DNA from: UKL13-2 sp044229235
GTDB lineage: Bacteria > Pseudomonadota > Gammaproteobacteria > Burkholderiales > Usitatibacteraceae
Assembly (NCBI GenBank): GCA_044229235.1
Contig: JBGATH010000010.1
Coordinates: 1-64,000, forward strand
Reading direction: 5' to 3'
Length of the DNA stretch: 64,000 nt
The notes under the pieces: generated by a model
Seen by the model: only the letters and a program-made list of their open reading frames with translations
What the model was told of the DNA's origin: nothing
Databases searched by the model: none
Shown: piece after piece, positions 54,160-63,009 of the stretch
How the letters are laid out: every line of letters begins with the position of its first letter
Position numbering within the stretch: position 1 is the first letter of the stretch
Translations under genes and position numbers: made by a program

Positions 54160-55620
54160 TCATGCGAAATACCCCTGCAGGTACCAGCGTTTCTCCTGCC
54201 GGTAATCGCAGAAGATCCAGCACACTTCCTGCGCCGGATTGCGGGCGACGAAGTAGTCGCGGGCGACGAGGTGGCCGTCCCACCAGCCGGCTTCGATGCG
54301 CTCGGGGCCGGCCAGCAGTTCGAGGTTGCCGTGATGTTGTGGCGAGCCGCTCATGGTGACCAGCGGTTTGGGTTCGGTGAGCAGCAGCAGCGGGCGCGGT
54401 TTTTCGTTGCTGTAGCCGGTGGTGTCGCTGCGTTTGGCTGCGCCTTCCTGCCACGCCCGCTCCGGGCGATGGTCTTCACGCACCGCCACGCCGAATACGC
54501 TTTTCGGGCCCAGCCGCGAGGTGATGCGCGCCAGCAGCGTCTGCCACTGTTCGTTGCGCTTGTCCGGCGTGGGCAGCCAGCTTTCGTTTTGCGCTTCGTA
54601 GGCCGCCAGCTTGTCGGCCGCGAGCGTGAGCGCGGTGACGGCCTCGGGCAATGGCGCGGCGGTGAGGCGTTCGCGGATCAGGCGCATCCAGTCGTCGGCG
54701 CTGCGGATCGGCTGGCGCGCGGCGAAACGGTGCGGCGTGGATTGGCTGCGACTGTGGTGCAGGATGAGTTCGATCTCGGCCACGGCCGCGCTGCGCGCGC
54801 GCAGGAAGCCCTGCAGCGCATTGACCAGCATGCAGATGGGAATGGTCAGGCGCTCGGCGTCGATGATCTCGAACAGCAGATCCATGTGGCTGCGAAATGT
54901 TTCCGGCGGCTGCAGCGGCTGACGCGGATCGGGCACGCGGCCCAGCGCACGGTCGAGGTCCGCCAGCAGCGCATCGCCAAAGCGGCGCTTCAGCCCCGCG
55001 CGCGGTTGGGCGAGCAGGTCGCGCACGCGCGTGAGGCCCAGCGTGGCCAGCGGCTGTACCACTTCGTGCGGCCAGCCGAACAGGGCCAGCGGAATATCGC
55101 GCAGGCGTTCCTCCAGATGCGCCGATTCGCGGCACATGCGCACCCCGGCCATGTAGTGCGAGGCCTGCGCCAGCAGATAGGCGCCCAGCGGTGTCGGGGC
55201 GATACCGATGACGGCATGAAAGCCCAGGCTGGTGATGCCGGTGCGGATGCGGTTGGCGATGGCGGCGATGCCGCCGAAGAGGCGCAGCGTGGTCGAGACT
55301 TCCAGCGAGGCGCCCGCGGGCTCGCGGCAGGTCATGGGTGTGAACTGGGTGAGCCACAGCGCAATCTGGGTGAGGGCAGCTTCTTCCTTGGCGGTATCGC
55401 GCGGCACCACGATCACCTCGGCCGTGCGTGCCTGCGCCGCCACCACCGGCATCATCGGCGTGATGCCGGCTTCGCGGGCGCGGGCGTTGGCCGCGTGCAC
55501 ATGCGGGCGGTTGGCCACGCCGTCGCTCAGCACCAGCGGCAGGTCGGTGAGGTGCGAAAGCGCGCCCCGGCAGTGGGATTGCAGGGACAGTTCGGGCAGG
55601 AAGATGGCAATCCACAACAT
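54160..55620 (-). CDS. imuB: ImuB, Y-family polymerase-like protein
   Basis: The 486-residue ImuB is a Y-family polymerase homologue without catalytic carboxylates that links ImuA and DnaE2 to the sliding clamp. It begins MLWIAIFLPELSLQ, the usual start; the palm-like part lacks the DD/E signature and the little finger covers about 230-330. The C-terminus WCDYRQEKRWYLQGYFA-type tail (WIFCDYRQEKRWYLQG) is typical. It starts 9 bases after the imuA stop. Confidence 0.9.
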   Translation of the reverse strand: MLWIAIFLPELSLQSHCRGALSHLTDLPLVLSDGVANRPHVHAANARAREAGITPMMPVVAAQARTAEVIVVPRDTAKEEAALTQIALWLTQFTPMTCREPAGASLEVSTTLRLFGGIAAIANRIRTGITSLGFHAVIGIAPTPLGAYLLAQASHYMAGVRMCRESAHLEERLRDIPLALFGWPHEVVQPLATLGLTRVRDLLAQPRAGLKRRFGDALLADLDRALGRVPDPRQPLQPPETFRSHMDLLFEIIDAERLTIPICMLVNALQGFLRARSAAVAEIELILHHSRSQSTPHRFAARQPIRSADDWMRLIRERLTAAPLPEAVTALTLAADKLAAYEAQNESWLPTPDKRNEQWQTLLARITSRLGPKSVFGVAVREDHRPERAWQEGAAKRSDTTGYSNEKPRPLLLLTEPKPLVTMSGSPQHHGNLELLAGPERIEAGWWDGHLVARDYFVARNPAQEVCWIFCDYRQEKRWYLQGYFA

Positions 55621-55629
55621 GTCGGGTGC

Positions 55630-56535
55630 CTAGCGATCACTGTGGAGGGGTCGGTCGCGCACCAGCGGCGCGGCCGGCGCCTTGCTGGCCAGCAGGCTTT
55701 GCAGCCACTGCGCGGACTGGCGCGCGCCTTGCGCGAGCCGTGTGGTGCGTGTCTCGCGTGCCGGGCGCGACAGGCAGGCCAGCGCGCGCGGCGTGAGCGT
55801 GAGCGATTTTCCCGGCGGCAGGCCGCGGCGTTTAAGAAGATCGAGCTGCAATGCGCCGTGCGCCTCGGGCCGCAGCGCGATGCGCAGGCCCGCGGGCGAG
55901 GGCGAGCTGGCGGCAATGGCCGGGCGGATCACCCAGGCCATGGCCTCGCCGGCGATGGCGGCTTGCAGCAGGCGGCGCAGCGACAGCGGGCTGCAGTAAG
56001 CACCGCCCAGCCACAGCAGCACCGCGCGACAGGCCTTGCTCTTCAATCCCTGCTCGGCGGCCCACAGCGCGGCATCGGTGGATTTGGGCCGCACGATGGC
56101 GAGATGCTCCAGCGCGATCCCCGCCTGCGCGAGGCCCGGCGCATAGGGAATCCACGGCTGGCTGGCGGGTAATACCCACAGCAGGTGTGGGGCCTCGCCA
56201 GCCTGCGGCATGCCGGTGCCGGCGCGCAAGGCCTTCAGCAGCAGCGAGACTTCGCCGATGCCGACGTGATCGCAAAGGATTTCAGTCAGCCCCGGCTTGG
56301 GCCATCCCCCGCCGGCCAGTTCGGCATCCAGCGCCGGCCAGCCGCTGCCCACCCTATGATCCGCCGCTCCCGAGCCATGACCACCTTGGCCGCCATGTCC
56401 CCCATGTCCCATATCGCCAATGCGAAACACCCGCGGGTGGTCGATGACCGGGGGAACGTGGGCCGGGCGCGATGCGGCGGCATCCTGAGCGGCAGGAGTG
56501 GTCGGATCGGCTATGAATGGGGGCGCGACTTGCAT
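55630..56535 (-). CDS. imuA: ImuA, SOS mutagenesis protein
   Basis: The 301-residue ImuA is a RecA/SulA-like protein that supports ImuB and DnaE2 in damage-induced mutagenesis. The core starts at HPRVFRIGD (about 33) and includes LDAELAGGGWPKPGLTEILCD, the family signature (about 70-90). A Gly/His-rich insert (about 42-58) is unusual. The ATG at 56535 begins two bases after a perfect LexA box. That leaves no room for a ribosome-binding site, so either translation is leaderless or transcription begins upstream of the box. It heads the SOS operon. Confidence 0.87.
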   Translation of the reverse strand: MQVAPPFIADPTTPAAQDAAASRPAHVPPVIDHPRVFRIGDMGHGGHGGQGGHGSGAADHRVGSGWPALDAELAGGGWPKPGLTEILCDHVGIGEVSLLLKALRAGTGMPQAGEAPHLLWVLPASQPWIPYAPGLAQAGIALEHLAIVRPKSTDAALWAAEQGLKSKACRAVLLWLGGAYCSPLSLRRLLQAAIAGEAMAWVIRPAIAASSPSPAGLRIALRPEAHGALQLDLLKRRGLPPGKSLTLTPRALACLSRPARETRTTRLAQGARQSAQWLQSLLASKAPAAPLVRDRPLHSDR

Positions 56536-56537
56536 AA

Positions 56538-56553
56538 CTGTATATTCATACAG
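56538..56553. promoter_or_regulatory. Perfect LexA (SOS) box
   Basis: CTGTATATTCATACAG fits the CTGT-N8-ACAG consensus exactly. It is two bases upstream of the imuA start codon and 186 bases from the divergent gene at 56739, so it most likely controls the imuA-imuB-dnaE2 unit. Confidence 0.93.
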
Positions 56554-56738
56554 TTTTTGCAGTTTGGCAAGATGCTACGTCCAATCTGGCCCCGCCGCCT
56601 GCCGGCGCGCCCCGCCCGTCCATCCGCCGTACCGTCTGACTGTCCGCGTTGACTTGTCCCCGACGGCTCGCTACCTTTACTCGCCATGCCGCACCGGCAC
56701 CCGTTGCCCAATGCCGTACCGACCCGGGAATACACATC

Positions 56739-57185
56739 ATGCGTACGCTTGTCTCCAGCCTGTTCATCGCCATCGCATCGCTGCTGATCGCCGCCCCCGC
56801 AGGCGCGCAGCCGCCGCCCAGCCCGTATGCCGCCAGTGCCGCGCAGAAGTCCGCCGCGGGCAAGCGCATCATCGGTATCGCCAAGACCGAAGCCGCGCTC
56901 GGCTTCAAGCCCTATCCCGGCGCCATGTTGCAGATCTCCGATTCGATAGACGACTGCGCCGACGCGAAAAACGATCGCACGACATTCATCTACAGCACGC
57001 TCGATACGGTCGCCAAGGTCAAGGAGTTCTATGGCATGGGACCGCGCGACAACAAGCTCGACATGCCCGAAGCGGGCCGCAGCCTCACCGTCTCCAGCGA
57101 AAGTGGCGGCACGCGCATCGCCATCCGACACTTCCCCCCGAAGGCACCCAAGGAAGCCAAGGCCGCCAAGCCGGGCAAGAAATAG
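56739..57185 (+). CDS. Exported protein of unknown function
   Basis: The 148-residue protein has a signal peptide (about 1-23, ending AGA-QP), a conserved-looking middle (ALGFKPYPGAMLQIS, TTFIYSTLDTVAKVKEFYG) and a basic Lys/Ala-rich tail. The middle looks like a small alpha/beta domain of the type often called lipoprotein or DUF-like in proteobacteria; I cannot assign a family. GGGA precedes the ATG at 56739. It is divergent from imuA and followed by a palindrome copy. Confidence 0.65.
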   Translation: MRTLVSSLFIAIASLLIAAPAGAQPPPSPYAASAAQKSAAGKRIIGIAKTEAALGFKPYPGAMLQISDSIDDCADAKNDRTTFIYSTLDTVAKVKEFYGMGPRDNKLDMPEAGRSLTVSSESGGTRIAIRHFPPKAPKEAKAAKPGKK

Positions 57186-57201
57186 CCCGCGATAAAGGCC
57201 G

Positions 57202-57267
57202 AAACTCCAGCATTGGCGCCGTGTTCACGGCATTTTCGGCTTGGGAGGGGCGCCAGTGCTGGAGTTT
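57202..57267. repeat. Copy 8 of dispersed palindrome
   Basis: AAACTCCAGCATTGGCGCC pairs with GGCGCCAGTGCTGGAGTTT; both outer ends are present. It lies between two convergent genes, ending one base before the PH-domain gene stop codon (57269). Confidence 0.8.
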
Positions 57268-57268
57268 G

Positions 57269-57835
57269 CTATTTCTGCTTCATCAGCTCGGCAATTTCCG
57301 CCAGCCGCCGGTCGATGGATTGCAGCGCTGCAAGCTGTGCATCGCCCCCGCCGGCTGAGGCTGCCTGCGCCGGCTGGCCCTGGTTGCGCTTTAGCGCGTC
57401 GCGCGCGGCGAGGATGCGGTTGCGGAAATCGTGCGCGTCGATGATGCCGGTGAGGTGCATGTCGTTGGCCTGGCCCGCGCCGCTGCCGGCGGTTTCAAAC
57501 TTCAATGTGCTCAGGTGAAAGTGCCGCAGGATCGGCCCTTCGATGAAGGTCACGTCCTGGATGTTTTCGAGTGGAATGGTTTTTTCCACCGTCACCAGAA
57601 TGCCTTTCTTGTAGCGCAGCTTGCGGTCATCCAGGTGGCATTCGAGCTTGGCGAAGTAATGCCGCGCCCACCACTGACCCACGCCCAGCACCCAGATGAT
57701 GGCAAGTGGAATGCCGACGATGGTCATGGCGAGAATCAACGCGCCCTGCATCACCAGATAGGGGCGAATGAGGGGGTTGAATGCGGCGTTGGTGGCGCTG
57801 GATGTGATGGGGGTGTTGGGGGTAATGGCAGTCAT
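57269..57835 (-). CDS. PH (bPH2) domain membrane protein
   Basis: The 188-residue protein has a hydrophobic stretch (about 27-58, one or two helices) and a bacterial PH-like domain (about 60-130: LDDRKLRYKKGILVTVEKTIPLENIQDVTFIEGPILRHFHLSTLKFETAG). The C-terminal 30 residues are a helix (LAALQSIDRRLAEIAELMKQK). YdbS/YdbT-type bPH2 proteins are membrane associated and of unknown role. It is 18 bases after the DoxX-like gene and probably forms an operon with it. Confidence 0.85.
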   Translation of the reverse strand: MTAITPNTPITSSATNAAFNPLIRPYLVMQGALILAMTIVGIPLAIIWVLGVGQWWARHYFAKLECHLDDRKLRYKKGILVTVEKTIPLENIQDVTFIEGPILRHFHLSTLKFETAGSGAGQANDMHLTGIIDAHDFRNRILAARDALKRNQGQPAQAASAGGGDAQLAALQSIDRRLAEIAELMKQK

Positions 57836-57853
57836 GGGATGTGTGCCGGTTGA

Positions 57854-58225
57854 CTAGACGATCGGCTTCAGGAACATCCGGCCATACGCAACGAACGCCA
57901 TGACGAGGCCCAGCACGCCGCTCATGACAATGGACCCCATCTCGTTGTACTTGACGTGCACGCCGATGAACACCAGGCTCTCGATCGCCAGCGCGGTGGC
58001 GGCCACCACCGTAAGCGACGGCTGCCAGCGGAACGCGGAGGGGACGATCAGCCCGACTACGCAGACGAGTTCGATGATGCCGAGCGCCATCCAGGCTTCC
58101 CGCGGCAACGCGCCAAAAGACGGCACCTGCCCGCTGATCTTGTCGAACATGAATATCTTCATGACACCAGATGCGCTGTACAGAAGCGCGGCCAGGACCT
58201 GCAGGACCCAGAGCAAAATATTCAT
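57854..58225 (-). CDS. DoxX-family membrane protein
   Basis: The 123-residue protein has four transmembrane helices (about 3-20, 45-65, 72-90, 100-118) and the DoxX/DoxD pattern (LLYSASGVMKIFMFD, GIIELVCVVGLIVP). Relatives are quinol-related or stress-linked membrane proteins. The ATG at 58225 begins the first helix; an ATG 7 codons earlier is less likely. It lies 128 bases from the left end of the IS3 element. Confidence 0.82.
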   Translation of the reverse strand: MNILLWVLQVLAALLYSASGVMKIFMFDKISGQVPSFGALPREAWMALGIIELVCVVGLIVPSAFRWQPSLTVVAATALAIESLVFIGVHVKYNEMGSIVMSGVLGLVMAFVAYGRMFLKPIV

Positions 58226-58418
58226 GGTGTACCTCTCAGTGACCAATAGCTGGTTGCTGCAATTCGGAAATCAAAAGGGCCAGGGAGAAGTTGTTTGCCT
58301 GCACGAAAGCAAATCACCCCGGCTGTTTTCCTTGCGATGTTCCGGAGAAAATGGTGTCTGAGCTAGCCTGACTTTTCCGGACACTTTTGAAGGTAGACAA
58401 TACCTGAGGAGGTGTCAA

Positions 58419-58751
58419 ATGGCGAAAGCCGAGAAGAAGAACCCGGATCGCATTCGCGTCCGGCACAGCAAGGAATTCAAGCTGGAAGCGGTGAGGCTTC
58501 TCAAGCTTGGCCAGAAGCCGGGTACCGAGCTCGCGCTGGAACTGGGCGTGCGGCGTAACCAGCTCTACAAGTGGGCGGAGCAGCTGGAAGCCAAAGGCGG
58601 CGATCCGGCGGTCACTTTCAACGGTCCCGGCCGCCCATCCAACGACCAGCTATCGGAGATTGATCGCCTCAAGCGCGAACTGAAGAAAGTCACCGAGGAG
58701 CGCGACATCCTAAAAAAGGCCGCGGCGTACTTTGCGAAGGAGCTGTCGTGA
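58419..58751 (+). CDS. IS3-family transposase OrfA
   Basis: The 110-residue OrfA has the helix-turn-helix (about 15-55) that binds the terminal repeats and a leucine-zipper-like coiled coil (about 75-98, LSEIDRLKRELKKVTEERDILKK). AAAAAAG (58712-58718) is in the correct phase for -1 ribosomal frameshifting, and the OrfB frame stays open across it, so an OrfAB fusion can form. OrfA alone acts as a regulator in relatives. Confidence 0.93.
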   Translation: MAKAEKKNPDRIRVRHSKEFKLEAVRLLKLGQKPGTELALELGVRRNQLYKWAEQLEAKGGDPAVTFNGPGRPSNDQLSEIDRLKRELKKVTEERDILKKAAAYFAKELS

Positions 58752-59611
58752 AGTACGCCTTCATCCGTGATCACCAGCGCGAGTTTCCGGTCGAAGCCAT
58801 GTGCCGTGTGTTGCAGGTAGCACGCAGCGGCTACTACGACTGGCGTGACCGGCCCGAGTGTTCGAGAGTGCACCAGGATCGACTGCTGCTTGAACACGTA
58901 CGCCGTGTTCATCGGCAATACCGCGAGACCTATGGAGCCAGAAAAACCTGGCGGGCGCTCAATGACGAAGGTATCGTCTGTGGCCGGGATCGTATCGCCC
59001 GATTGCGTCGGGTAAACGGCATTGAAGCCCAGCGGCGCCGGCGCTTTCGTGCCACTACGGAGTATCACCAGAAGGTACCGGCCGCGCCAGATCTGCTTGA
59101 GAAGCAATTCAACGCCATCGAACCTAATCAGATATGGGTAGGCGACATCACCTTCATCCGTACGCGGCAGGGCTGGCTGTTTCTGGCGGTGCTGGTGGAT
59201 TTGTTCTCCCGGCGCGTGGTGGGCTGGTCGATGGGAGGACGGGCGACCGAAGTGTTGGCGCTGCAGGCACTGGACATGGCACTGAACCGGCGCGCGCCAA
59301 GCGGCCAGATCATCCACCACACCGACAGAGGTTCACAGTACAGCGCCAAAACGTACCGTGCGCGCATGGCCCAGGCAGGCATGCGGCCGAGCATGAATCG
59401 CGGCAAGAACCCACGAGACAATGCGGTGGCAGAGAGCTTCTTCTCAAACCTGAAGAACGAGCTGGTTCATCATCGCGACTTCCACAACCACGCAGAAGCG
59501 CGGGCCGCGATCTTCGACTACATGGAAGTGTTCTATAACCGAAAGCGCATTCATCAGACCCTGGGATATAAAACCCCAGAGCAGTTTGAGCGAGAATGGT
59601 GTGACTCTTAA
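58748..59611 (+). CDS. IS3-family transposase OrfB (DDE integrase core)
   Basis: The 287-residue OrfB is the rve catalytic domain. GDITFIRT, HTDRGSQY and DNAVAESFFSNLK give the DDE triad. The GTG start overlaps OrfA by 4 bases; the real active transposase is probably the OrfAB fusion made by frameshifting. HQTLGYKTPEQFE near the end is typical of the IS3 family. Confidence 0.93.
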   Translation: MKYAFIRDHQREFPVEAMCRVLQVARSGYYDWRDRPECSRVHQDRLLLEHVRRVHRQYRETYGARKTWRALNDEGIVCGRDRIARLRRVNGIEAQRRRRFRATTEYHQKVPAAPDLLEKQFNAIEPNQIWVGDITFIRTRQGWLFLAVLVDLFSRRVVGWSMGGRATEVLALQALDMALNRRAPSGQIIHHTDRGSQYSAKTYRARMAQAGMRPSMNRGKNPRDNAVAESFFSNLKNELVHHRDFHNHAEARAAIFDYMEVFYNRKRIHQTLGYKTPEQFEREWCDS

Positions 59612-59651
59612 TTAACCCGTCCGTGAAAGTCAGGGCAGCTCAGACACCAAT

Positions 59652-59711
59652 TAAAGCAGCCGCGCCGTTTCAGGCGATTTTGGCCTGAAAGCCGCGCCAG
59701 TGCTAGAGATT
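59652..59711. repeat. Copy 9 of dispersed palindrome, next to the IS3 element
   Basis: CAGCCGCGCCGTTTCAGGC pairs with GCCTGAAAGCCGCGCCAGTG; the right outer end (GTGCTAGAGATT) is recognisable but the left outer arm is missing, next to the right target duplication of the IS element. Confidence 0.6.
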
Positions 59712-59821
59712 GGCGACCAGTAGAAAACAAACTGCAAGGCCTGTTTCGTGTCTAGCCTCTCCCACTTCGCACCCTGTCCCACAGGGACTCCCTACGGTCG
59801 CAGCGCCCTCGGATTTGTATG

Positions 59822-59853
59822 GCACAGGACATGCCGCAGGCCATGTCCTGTGT
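59822..59853. other. Inverted repeat downstream of nrdJ
   Basis: CACAGGACATG and CATGTCCTGTG form an 11-base stem around an 8-base loop, just after the nrdJ stop. There is no T run on either strand, so it may be an mRNA-stabilising hairpin rather than a simple terminator. Confidence 0.5.
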
Positions 59854-59859
59854 CTTTAC

Positions 59860-62715
59860 TCATCCACACATCCCCACCCACCCACACGCGCTGCAAAAAT
59901 CGCAGCCGTCCTTGCGAATGACAGTGTGGTTACCGCATTCGCGGCAGAGCGAGCCTTTCATCACGCGCGGTTCATCGCGTTGGCGGGGGGCTTCGAGGAT
60001 GCCCATCTCGCGCGTGGGGTAGCCGTCCTTGGTCAGCACGCCCAGCATGTTGTAGCGGTGGATTAGCAGGCGCGCGACGTAGGCGACCGTCGAGGGCCAG
60101 TTCTGCTGGCGGCGCTCGCCGGGCACGAAGGCCATGAAGTCGCCCAGCGGTTCGGCGTAGTTCAACAACTTGCGCAGCTTCATGCCGATCCACGCCGGGT
60201 CCAGCACCCGCATGTCGAGTGACAGGATGCGCGACAGGCCATCGAGCGCGCGCGGGTAGTTGCCCGAAAGCCACATTGAGTAGGGGCGCGTGACGCCGTC
60301 GGGCAGGGTGATTTCTTTCAGGCCCAGCACGAACTCATCGCCCGCAGCCGGGTTGACGATGTCCACCGTCCACGACAACGTGCCGTCGGCACCAGTGCGC
60401 GGCTCGTCGATGCTGAACATGGCGTCCATCACCGGCGTGGTGCCGCCGGCGTCAAACACATGCAGCCGCTCGCAGCGGTAGCGGATCACCTGCGCGATGG
60501 CCGAGACCACGCCGGGCATTTTCTTTTTCTCGCCGGTGGGCGGGAAACGCATGTCGAAGGCTTCTTCGCCGGCGGTGCGGGTCATGGCGTCAAGTTTCAG
60601 GGCCAGCCAGCCGCGGTCGTTGGTACGCAGGTCCATCGAGAGTGTCTTGGCCACGGCGCCCAGGCCGCGCGGTTGCTCGAAGCCGTTCACCCACACTTCA
60701 AACGGAAATACCTTGCCCTGGTCTTCAATCTGCCCGACGAACAGTGCGAAGCGACCTTGCGGCGATTCGATCATGTAGGTCCAGGCATCGTTGCCGTCGG
60801 TGAGCTCCGGGCGGCCCGGCCAGCGTAATGAAGCCAGCACGGGAGCCGGCAGCGAATCGATCGACAGGCGCGGATTGTGGTTCAGCACCGGCGCTTCCGG
60901 TTGCATCTTGGCCGGCTCAACTGACAGCACCGAACCCAGCACGCTGTTAGGACGGTAGGTGGCGAGGCCCTTGAGCTGCGATTTCCAGGCGTCGAAATAC
61001 AAATTCTCGAAGTCAGGATAGGGATAGTCCTCGGGCACGTTCACCGTCTTGGAGATGGCGGTATCCACATAGGGCGCCACGGCCGCCACCATCTGCATGT
61101 GCGCCGAGGCGGAGATTTCCAGCGCCGTCACGAAGTAATCGGGCAGCTTGTCCACGTTGCCGCCCAGGTGCTTGAACAGGCGCCAGGCGTGATCCTCCAC
61201 CGAGTATTCCTTGTGCGTGCCCTCGGCGGTGCGCTTCTTGCGCTGGTAGGTATACGAGAAAGGTGGCTCGATGCCGTTGGAGGCATTGTCGGCAAAGGCC
61301 AGCGAGATGGTGCCGGTGGGGGCGATCGACAGCAGATGCGAATTGCGGATACCGCTCTTGCGGATCGCCAGACGCAACGCATCCGGCAGGCGCGACGCGA
61401 AGTTGCCGGCGGACAAATACAGGTCGGCATTGAACAGCGGGAAGGCACCGCGCTCCTCGGCCAACGCCACCGAGGCAGCGTAGGCACGGTCGCGCATAAA
61501 GGCGGCGATCTTGCCGGCCATGTCGCGGGCGGGCTGCGTGTCGTAGCGCAGGCACAGCATCGCCAGCGCATCACCCAGCCCGGTGAAGCCCAAGCCGGTG
61601 CGCCGCTTGGCGCGGGCTTCTGCATGCTGCGCAGGCAACGGCCACTCAGTCACGTCGAGCACGTTGTCGAGCATGCGCACGGCGCTGTCCACCACCTCGC
61701 CAAAAGCCGTGAAATCAAAGGTGGCCTGCGCACCGAACGGGCTGTCGACGAAGCACGTCAGGTTGATGGAACCGAGGCAGCAGCAGCCGTAGGGAGGGAG
61801 GGGCTGTTCGCCACAAGGATTCGTAGCGGCGATGGTCTCGCAGTAACCGAGGTTGTTGTCGCGGTTGATGCGGTCGATGAACAGAATGCCGGGCTCGGCG
61901 TGGTCATACGTGGACTGCATGATCTGCGCCCACAGTTCGCGCGCCGGTAGCTTGCGGTACACCCACAGCCCGTCTTCGCGTTGATAGCCGCCGCCCTCGA
62001 TCACGTCGGCGGCCGGCTCGGCGCGGTGCACCAGCTCGATCGGCTGGTCGGCCTCGACCGCGCGCATGAAGGCGTCGCTTACGCCGACCGAGATATTGAA
62101 GTTGGTCAGGCCGCCCGTGTCCTTGGCATGAATGAACGCTTCGATGTCGGGGTGATCGCAGCGCAACACACCCATCTGCGCGCCACGCCGGGCACCGGCC
62201 GATTCGACGGTTTCGCAGGAGCGGTCGAACACGCGCATATACGATACCGGCCCGCTGGCGCGCGAATTGGTGCCGCTGACCCAGGCGCCGGCCGGGCGGA
62301 TGGCGGAGAAGTCGTAGCCCACGCCGCCGCCGCGGCGCATGGTTTCGGCCGCTTCGGCCAGCGCCGTGTAGATACCTGGGGTGCCGTCGATGACTTCGGT
62401 GATGGAGTCGCCCACCGGCTGCACGAAACAATTGATGAGCGTGGCGGAAAGATTGGTGCCTGCCGCGGAATTGATGCGCCCGGCCGGCACGAAGCCGCGC
62501 TCCTGCGCTTCGAGGAATTTCTGTTCCCAGTGGGCGCGTTTCTCGGGCGCCTCGATCGAGGCCAGCGCCGTGGCCACGCGCATTTGCACCTCGCGGACCG
62601 TCGTCTCCTGTCCCTTGGCGTATTTCTCCAGCAGTACTTCGCGGGAAATGGACTGCGCGGGCAGCTCGGTATTGACGGCGTTGCCGGTGCTCGCAGATTC
62701 AAAAGTCTGGTTCAT
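59860..62715 (-). CDS. nrdJ: Adenosylcobalamin-dependent ribonucleotide reductase (class II)
   Basis: The 951-residue class II enzyme reduces ribonucleotides using coenzyme B12, independent of oxygen. RGGGVGYDFSAIRP and NPCGEQPLPPYGCCCLGS (the Asn-Cys-Glu active site) lie in the ten-stranded barrel; TSCPD-type segments follow, and the C-terminus has paired cysteines (CRECG, CDFCSACG), a zinc-ribbon or redox-active tail. No ATP-cone is obvious at the N-terminus. The start at 62715 fits the family. The 294-base upstream region shows no cobalamin riboswitch consensus. Confidence 0.95.
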   Translation of the reverse strand: MNQTFESASTGNAVNTELPAQSISREVLLEKYAKGQETTVREVQMRVATALASIEAPEKRAHWEQKFLEAQERGFVPAGRINSAAGTNLSATLINCFVQPVGDSITEVIDGTPGIYTALAEAAETMRRGGGVGYDFSAIRPAGAWVSGTNSRASGPVSYMRVFDRSCETVESAGARRGAQMGVLRCDHPDIEAFIHAKDTGGLTNFNISVGVSDAFMRAVEADQPIELVHRAEPAADVIEGGGYQREDGLWVYRKLPARELWAQIMQSTYDHAEPGILFIDRINRDNNLGYCETIAATNPCGEQPLPPYGCCCLGSINLTCFVDSPFGAQATFDFTAFGEVVDSAVRMLDNVLDVTEWPLPAQHAEARAKRRTGLGFTGLGDALAMLCLRYDTQPARDMAGKIAAFMRDRAYAASVALAEERGAFPLFNADLYLSAGNFASRLPDALRLAIRKSGIRNSHLLSIAPTGTISLAFADNASNGIEPPFSYTYQRKKRTAEGTHKEYSVEDHAWRLFKHLGGNVDKLPDYFVTALEISASAHMQMVAAVAPYVDTAISKTVNVPEDYPYPDFENLYFDAWKSQLKGLATYRPNSVLGSVLSVEPAKMQPEAPVLNHNPRLSIDSLPAPVLASLRWPGRPELTDGNDAWTYMIESPQGRFALFVGQIEDQGKVFPFEVWVNGFEQPRGLGAVAKTLSMDLRTNDRGWLALKLDAMTRTAGEEAFDMRFPPTGEKKKMPGVVSAIAQVIRYRCERLHVFDAGGTTPVMDAMFSIDEPRTGADGTLSWTVDIVNPAAGDEFVLGLKEITLPDGVTRPYSMWLSGNYPRALDGLSRILSLDMRVLDPAWIGMKLRKLLNYAEPLGDFMAFVPGERRQQNWPSTVAYVARLLIHRYNMLGVLTKDGYPTREMGILEAPRQRDEPRVMKGSLCRECGNHTVIRKDGCDFCSACGWVGMCG

Positions 62716-63009
62716 GGCCTCAGTCTTGTTTAGCGGTGAAATAAATGTGGGCTGGCGGTTGGATACAACAAACCGCAGCTTATTGTGCGCAGCCCGTCTC
62801 CTCCGGGTTTGATGCGGCGCAACCTCGCTTGAGTTTACGCCCGACAAATCCGGCCGGTGATGCAATTTCCAAGAGCGTGATATGCATCAAGGTAGAATTC
62901 AGGCGTACTTCACGAGGTAGCGGCGCGCCTCCTGGTCCCGCCCGCCTTGCTCAGGATGTTGCCGCCACGCGCCGCCTTGTCCGCCCCACCGATCTCCTTC
63001 CCATTTCCT
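62716..63009. other. Divergent promoter region of nrdJ and ubiB
   Basis: No gene is supported in this 294-base stretch. Conserved B12 riboswitch pieces (GCCACTG and the aptamer core) were sought on the nrdJ strand and not found, and no clear NrdR box pair was seen. Confidence 0.45.

Larger units (their letters stand above)
58353..59648 (+). mobile_element. IS3-family insertion sequence (1296 bp)
   Basis: Terminal inverted repeats GGTGTCTGAGCT at the left and AGCTCAGACACC at the right extend with mismatches to about 35 bases, and the element is flanked by a 3-base target duplication AAT (58350-58352 and 59649-59651). Inside are two overlapping transposase genes with a frameshift heptamer. The copy looks intact. 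It inserted directly next to a dispersed palindrome copy. Confidence 0.93.

Noticed and set aside
54124..56172. A 682-codon plus-strand frame opposite imuB and imuA
   Set aside because: Codon bias of the real minus-strand genes opens this frame; no domain is recognisable.
62716..63009. Cobalamin riboswitch upstream of nrdJ
   Set aside because: Expected for a B12-dependent enzyme, but the conserved aptamer core and GCCACTG motif could not be found.
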